Positions 42,654 to 46,769 of a stretch of DNA of 46,769 bases are shown here, in pieces. The DNA lies in contig NZ_RXNV01000020.1 in assembly GCF_003966265.1 (NCBI RefSeq), positions 1-46,769 on the forward strand. The letters run 5' to 3'. Below the pieces are notes generated by a model, which had not been told where the DNA came from, ran no database searches, and was given only the letters and a program-made list of their open reading frames with translations. Each line of letters opens with the position of its first letter. Positions within the stretch are counted from its first letter, which is position 1. Both the position numbers and the translations under genes were made by a program. This DNA is from Shewanella atlantica (GTDB lineage Bacteria > Pseudomonadota > Gammaproteobacteria > Enterobacterales > Shewanellaceae).

Positions 42654-43904
42654 ATGAGCCTTGTAGCAATCGGTATTAATCATAAAACAGCCACGGTCGA
42701 CCTACGTGAGAAGGTCGCGTTTTCACCAGACAAAATTCATGATGCCATGAGAAGTCTGGCGAGTCGGACCAAGACCGGAGAAGCTGTTATTATATCAACC
42801 TGTAATCGAACCGAGCTTTACACCAACACTGGTGATGAGGCTGAGGTGATTAGCTGGTTAGAAGAGTATCACCAACTCTCCCACGAAGACGTCGAGCCTT
42901 GCCTGTACAGGTTTGAAGGGCAAGAGGTCGCACAGCATTTAATGCGTGTATCCTCAGGTCTCGACTCTTTAATTCTTGGTGAGCCTCAGATCTTAGGTCA
43001 GGTAAAGCAATCTTTCGTTAAGGCGAAAGAGGCGGGTAGCGTTGCTATCACCATGGACAGGCTTTTCCAGAATACATTTTCAGTAGCGAAGAAGATTCGA
43101 ACAGAAACTGAGATCGGCACCGCCGCCGTTTCTGTGGCTTTTGCTGCTGTGAGTATGGCCAAGCATATCTTTTCATCCCTGAGTACCACAAAAGTGCTGC
43201 TTATCGGTGCCGGTGAGACCATAGAACTGGTTGCCCGTCATTTGAAAGATAATGGTGTCGACTCTATGGTGGTTGCAAACCGCACACTTTCACGCGCGGA
43301 AGGCATGTGTGAAGAGTTCGGTGCGACGGCAATTACACTAGAACAGATACCTGATTATCTCCCACAGGCCGATATCGTGATATCATCTACCGCAAGCCCA
43401 CTACCTATCTTAGGTAAAGGCATGGTAGAAAAAGCGCTTAAGCAGCGTCGTCATCAACCTATGTTGTTGGTTGATATAGCCGTTCCTCGTGATATTGAAG
43501 CCGAGGTTGGAGAGCTAGACGATGCCTTCCTCTATACAGTGGATGACCTGCAAAGCATTATTGAACAGAATATGGCCTCGCGAAGAGAGGCTGCCGAGCA
43601 AGCGGAATTAATTGCTGAAGAACAATCGCATCTTTTCATGGAATGGGTCCGCTCTCTGGAGTCGGTCGACAGCATTCGTGAATACCGTACCGCGAGTATG
43701 GCAATAAAAGATGAGCTGGTTGAGCGTGCAATCAATAAGTTAGCCCAGGGGGGAGACAGTGAAAAACTGCTACTCGAACTGGCCAATAAGCTAACTAATA
43801 AATTGATCCACGCACCGACTCAAGCATTGACTGTTGCAAGCCGCCAAGGTGATTTGAATAGCATTGGCCAGCTTAGAACCGCGCTCGGATTAGATAAAAA
43901 CTAA
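42654..43904 (+). CDS. hemA: Glutamyl-tRNA reductase HemA
   Basis: Reduces glutamyl-tRNA to glutamate-1-semialdehyde, the first committed step of heme synthesis, which matters in a cell making 11-heme cytochromes. It starts MSLVAIGINHKTATVDLRE and has the catalytic cysteine in VIISTCNRTELYT, then LILGEPQILGQVK and an NADPH-binding region with LLIGAGETIELVARHL. A C-terminal dimer domain follows. The ATG at 42654 gives 416 residues in line with the family; a longer frame from 42624 adds ten residues not seen in homologues. It is followed 13 bases later by prfA. Confidence 0.96.
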   Translation: MSLVAIGINHKTATVDLREKVAFSPDKIHDAMRSLASRTKTGEAVIISTCNRTELYTNTGDEAEVISWLEEYHQLSHEDVEPCLYRFEGQEVAQHLMRVSSGLDSLILGEPQILGQVKQSFVKAKEAGSVAITMDRLFQNTFSVAKKIRTETEIGTAAVSVAFAAVSMAKHIFSSLSTTKVLLIGAGETIELVARHLKDNGVDSMVVANRTLSRAEGMCEEFGATAITLEQIPDYLPQADIVISSTASPLPILGKGMVEKALKQRRHQPMLLVDIAVPRDIEAEVGELDDAFLYTVDDLQSIIEQNMASRREAAEQAELIAEEQSHLFMEWVRSLESVDSIREYRTASMAIKDELVERAINKLAQGGDSEKLLLELANKLTNKLIHAPTQALTVASRQGDLNSIGQLRTALGLDKN

Positions 43905-43917
43905 GGTTAGCGTTTTA

Positions 43918-45003
43918 ATGAAGGACAGTGTCATTCGCAAGCTTGAAGGCTTGCTTGAGCGTAATGAAGAAGTGTTAGCTCTACTCAGTGATCCGGGCGT
44001 GATTTCCGATCAAGAGCGTTTTCGTGCGCTCTCAAAAGAGTATTCGCAACTCGAAGATGTGGTCAAAAGCTTTAAGTCTTTCCAGCAAGCGACCGAAGAT
44101 CTCGAAGCTGCAAAAGAGATGGCCAACGAAGACGACCCTGAGCTTAAAGAGATGGCTCAGGAAGAGATGAAAGAAGCTAAGTCACTTTTAGAAAAGCTTG
44201 AAGATGAGCTGCAGATCCTGCTTCTTCCAAAAGATCCAAATGATGATAACAACTGCTTTATTGAAATTCGTGCTGGTGCGGGTGGTGATGAAGCGGCTAT
44301 TTTTGCCGGCGATCTGTTCCGCATGTACAGCAAATACGTTGAAAGTAAGCGCTGGCAGCTGGAAGTCATGAACACCAACGAAGGTGAACATGGTGGCTTT
44401 AAAGAGATTATTGCTAAAGTCAGCGGTGAAGGCGTATACGGACAATTGAAGTTTGAGTCTGGCGGACATCGCGTTCAACGTGTGCCGGAAACAGAGTCTC
44501 AAGGCCGCGTACACACCTCTGCATGTACCGTCGTTATTCTTCCAGAAATTCCAGAATCAGAAGCCATTGAAGTTAATAAGGGTGATTTGAAAGTCGATAC
44601 TTTCAGAGCATCGGGCGCCGGTGGACAGCACGTCAACAAAACAGATTCGGCTATTCGTCTTACGCATATCCCGACAGGTATTGTCGTTGAGTGTCAGGAC
44701 CAGCGTTCACAGCATAAGAACCGTGCTCAAGCGATGAGTGTGCTTACAGCCCGTATTCAAGCTGTAGAAGATGAAAAGCGTCGTAGCTCCGAAGAGAGTA
44801 CTCGCCGAAATCTGGTTGGTAGTGGTGACCGCTCAGAACGAATTCGTACCTATAATTTCCCTCAAGGTCGTGTGAGTGAGCATAGAATTAACCTGACTCT
44901 CTATCGTTTAAACGAAGTGATGGAAGGTGAACTTGACGCGATCCTCGATCCCTTAATGTTAGAAAACCAAGCAGATATGCTAGCGGCATTATCAGAAGAG
45001 TAA
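43918..45003 (+). CDS. prfA: Peptide chain release factor 1 (PrfA)
   Basis: Recognises UAA and UAG stop codons and triggers peptide release. The 361-residue protein has the catalytic GGQ loop in RASGAGGQHVNKTDSAIR and the RF1 stop-recognition region with the PVT-type tripeptide position in RVHTSACTVVILPE upstream. RNLVGSGDRSERIRTYNFPQGRVSEHR is also present. The GGQ glutamine is the target of PrmC, encoded next, so enzyme and substrate are co-transcribed. Confidence 0.98.
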   Translation: MKDSVIRKLEGLLERNEEVLALLSDPGVISDQERFRALSKEYSQLEDVVKSFKSFQQATEDLEAAKEMANEDDPELKEMAQEEMKEAKSLLEKLEDELQILLLPKDPNDDNNCFIEIRAGAGGDEAAIFAGDLFRMYSKYVESKRWQLEVMNTNEGEHGGFKEIIAKVSGEGVYGQLKFESGGHRVQRVPETESQGRVHTSACTVVILPEIPESEAIEVNKGDLKVDTFRASGAGGQHVNKTDSAIRLTHIPTGIVVECQDQRSQHKNRAQAMSVLTARIQAVEDEKRRSSEESTRRNLVGSGDRSERIRTYNFPQGRVSEHRINLTLYRLNEVMEGELDAILDPLMLENQADMLAALSEE

Positions 45004-45053
45004 TGAGTTAATTACTCTTTCTGGCTGTTTAAATACGGTTTCAAAATTAAGGA

Positions 45054-45902
45054 ATGCTTTTGTACCATACTCTAGCTGAAGCCCTCGAATGGGCTTCCTC
45101 TCAACTTAATAATATCTCAGACACGCCTAAGCTCGATGCCGAGGTGATGCTACTGCACATCATCCATAAGCAACGCGGATATCTCTACACCTGGCCTGAT
45201 GAGCGACTGAGTTCTGAGCAGAAGACAGCCTTCGGCGAGATGGTTGCCAGACGACTTCTGGGAACCCCCATCGCACATATTGTCGGAGAGCGTGAATTCT
45301 GGTCTCTGCCCTTTATGGTCAACCCGACGACGTTAATCCCCAGGCCCGATACCGAGATCTTAGTCGAGACAGCCTTGAACCTACCTCTGGCAGATAATTC
45401 TCGGGTATTAGATTTGGGTACAGGTACCGGAGCTATTGCTCTCTCTTTGGCTTATGAAAAGGCAGAGTGGCAGATAACCGCAGTCGATAAGATCATCGAA
45501 GCGGTGGCATTGGCTAAGGCTAACCGGGAACACTTGAAGCTTCCGCAGGTTGAGATTGTCCAGAGTGACTGGTTCGACTCCGTCGGGTGTTACGATTTTA
45601 ACCTGATCGTCTCTAATCCGCCTTATATCGATGAGACGGATGAGCATCTGAGTCAGGGGGATGTCAGATTTGAGCCTCAAAGCGCGTTGACGGCAGGCGA
45701 AGAGGGCTTCGCGGATCTCTATCATATCGCCTCTTGCGCTCGAGACTACCTTGCACCGGGCGGTTACCTGCTGCTGGAGCATGGCTATCAGCAGGCGATA
45801 CAGCTCAGAGAGAAGATGATTGAACTAGGCTATGAAAATGTCGCCACTGTGCGGGATTTTGGCAGTAACGACCGCTGTACCCTGGGGCGTTGGCCCAGGT
45901 AG
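45054..45902 (+). CDS. prmC: Release factor glutamine N5-methyltransferase PrmC
   Basis: Methylates the GGQ glutamine of release factors 1 and 2. The 282-residue protein has an N-terminal helical substrate-binding domain, FWSLPFMVNPTTLIPRPDTEILVE, the SAM motif VLDLGTGTGAIALSLA, and the catalytic SNPPYIDETD. Start choice: the ATG at 45054 directly abuts AAGGA, whereas the TTG two codons later (45060) has that site six bases upstream. The true start may be 45060. It is third gene of hemA-prfA-prmC. Confidence 0.96.
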   Translation: MLLYHTLAEALEWASSQLNNISDTPKLDAEVMLLHIIHKQRGYLYTWPDERLSSEQKTAFGEMVARRLLGTPIAHIVGEREFWSLPFMVNPTTLIPRPDTEILVETALNLPLADNSRVLDLGTGTGAIALSLAYEKAEWQITAVDKIIEAVALAKANREHLKLPQVEIVQSDWFDSVGCYDFNLIVSNPPYIDETDEHLSQGDVRFEPQSALTAGEEGFADLYHIASCARDYLAPGGYLLLEHGYQQAIQLREKMIELGYENVATVRDFGSNDRCTLGRWPR

Positions 45903-45999
45903 CCAGCTTGGGTTGATCCCCAAGGTCGCCTCTTTTAGTGCCGCGGCATCGGCTGGTGCAGCTTCTAGCTGAGCAGCCCTGAGCATGCTTTTAAAATGT

Positions 46000-46036
46000 A
46001 ACGCCATTGGTAACTCTTATACCAATGGCGTTTTTG
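46000..46036 (+). terminator. Terminator after prmC
   Basis: AACGCCATTGGTA (46000-46012) pairs perfectly with TACCAATGGCGTT (46020-46032); a T-run follows. It lies about 100 bases after the prmC stop. Confidence 0.85.
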
Positions 46037-46769
46037 TTTGTCGAACGACAAAACTAGCTAGCCTTGAAATGAAGGCTGATCACATTTTATATGTGGGTTG
46101 TTGATATTGGCTAGTTTGCTCGAAGCTCGTACCTTCATTGTTACCTATCGCCTCCGGCGAGATATGTGCACTCTTTATTTTGAGAAGGTTCTGCGAGTCG
46201 CCGTGAACACTTCTGACCTCCAGGGGGCGGAGGAAATGCCAAATTTTGTATGGAACAAAATTGGCCATGTGGGCTCTGCCAAAACATCCATGTTTTGGAA
46301 GCTCGCAGACGCATCTATACTTGCTGATTCACAAGAAAGTTTTCTCTTCGATTGAGGTAATCTTGGTTCAGTTCCTAACAAGAAAATGCCCCAAAGTTTG
46401 TTAGCCTTCGAATGAAGGCTGATTACATTTTCTGTTTTAGCTTCTGCCTGAGTAGGTATTGAATTGTTTGCTTGAAGGTCGTACCTTCATGGCTATTTAT
46501 CACCTGCGGTGAGTGCTGTATAGGGATATACAAATGTCGTGATCACATGGATGTGAATGAACGACCTTATGTGCAGATACTTCAGCGAAACGCCGCAAGC
46601 ACTTCCATGTGGGCTCGACGATGGCATCCATGCCATCAACGTCCGCTGCCGCATCTTATGTGGACTCCCCTGTGTCAACAACAAACAGGCAATCTTGAAG
46701 AAATAAATGCGAACTTATGTACGAGCTCTCAATTGAGTAGCGAACTCAGGCTCTATGATATTTACGCGA
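46037..46769. repeat. Non-coding hairpin-rich repeat region
   Basis: No credible gene. Two diverged copies of one sequence start at TAGCCTTGAAATGAAGGCTG (46059) and TAGCCTTCGAATGAAGGCTG (46399). Hairpins with CC/TCC/GG/GGGA-type loops: 46148-46160 (TCGCC-TCC-GGCGA), 46238-46265, 46279-46298 (CCAAAACAT-CC-ATGTTTTGG), 46500-46512 (TCACC-TGC-GGTGA), 46517-46532 (TGTATA-GGGA-TATACA), 46543-46556 (TCACAT-GG-ATGTGA) and 46620-46637 (GATGGCAT-CC-ATGCCATC). The region continues beyond the window edge. Confidence 0.75.

Noticed and set aside
45825..46007. 60-codon minus-strand frame overlapping the prmC end
   Set aside because: The alanine-rich part looks protein-like, but it runs into prmC antisense and its start lies inside the terminator stem; not enough support.

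Overview
The window is a chromosomal segment of a gammaproteobacterium, most probably a Shewanella or close relative. The evidence is the gene content and order (lipA-lipB-ybeD-dacA-rlpA-mltB-rodA-mrdA-rlmH-rsfS-nadD-holA-lptE-leuS, then lnt-corC-ybeY-phoH-miaB-ubiF, then pth-ychF ... prs-ispE-lolB-hemA-prfA-prmC). It also carries an 11-heme outer-membrane c-type cytochrome of the OmcA/MtrC/UndA family, which is typical of Shewanella. The species cannot be fixed from sequence reading alone.

Layout. 1-1060: a non-coding patchwork of diverged repeats built from small hairpins. 1120-2020: two tRNA-Trp genes in a duplicated promoter-tRNA-terminator cassette. 2224-3026: holD-rimI (+). 3085-17787: a long minus-strand run for lipoate synthesis (lipB, lipA), ybeD, peptidoglycan enzymes (dacA, rlpA, mltB, rodA, mrdA), ribosome factors (rlmH, rsfS), NAD synthesis (nadD), DNA polymerase III delta (holA), LPS assembly (lptE) and leuS. 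17909-20668: a YbeL-like zinc-ribbon protein and a chemoreceptor (+). 20815-27982: a diguanylate cyclase, lnt, corC, ybeY, phoH, miaB and a small exported protein (-). 28282-31682: ubiF, pth, ychF (+). 32430-33595: eight tRNA genes (Met-Leu-Gln-Met-Leu-Gln-Leu-Gln). 34429-38793: an islet with the 11-heme cytochrome, a ToxR/CadC-like membrane regulator and a thioredoxin-like protein. 38892-39780: one intact tRNA-Leu between two defective copies, with modular repeats. 39855-42382: prs, ispE, lolB (-). 42654-45902: hemA, prfA, prmC (+). 46033-46769: another hairpin-rich non-coding repeat region.

The genes are almost all core housekeeping functions: cell elongation (PBP2/RodA with DacA, RlpA and MltB), envelope lipoprotein and LPS handling (Lnt, LptE, LolB), translation (LeuS, RlmH, RsfS, YbeY, MiaB, Pth, YchF, PrfA, PrmC, tRNAs) and cofactors (LipA/B, NadD, HemA, UbiF). 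The accessory part is the cytochrome islet, which sits between ychF and prs where E. coli has no such genes.

The unexpected signal lies between the genes. (i) Spacers contain tandem copies of neighbouring gene ends: the holA-tail/nadD-head junction is repeated to give three small chimeric reading frames, and the lptE head, the rodA tail and the last 38 bp of the membrane regulator are also duplicated. (ii) Three separate non-coding regions are filled with short hairpins whose arms differ from one to the next but whose loops are nearly always CC/TCC/TCCC or the complement GG/GGA/GGGA; some arms show paired changes between repeat copies. (iii) One tRNA-Leu copy has its D-loop, variable-arm and T-loop sequences replaced by longer inserts while the acceptor and anticodon arms are kept, and 40-nt shrunken tRNA-Met-like remnants lie in the tRNA array. 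These suggest an active local process of duplication and hairpin insertion or exchange in non-coding DNA; the mechanism is inference.
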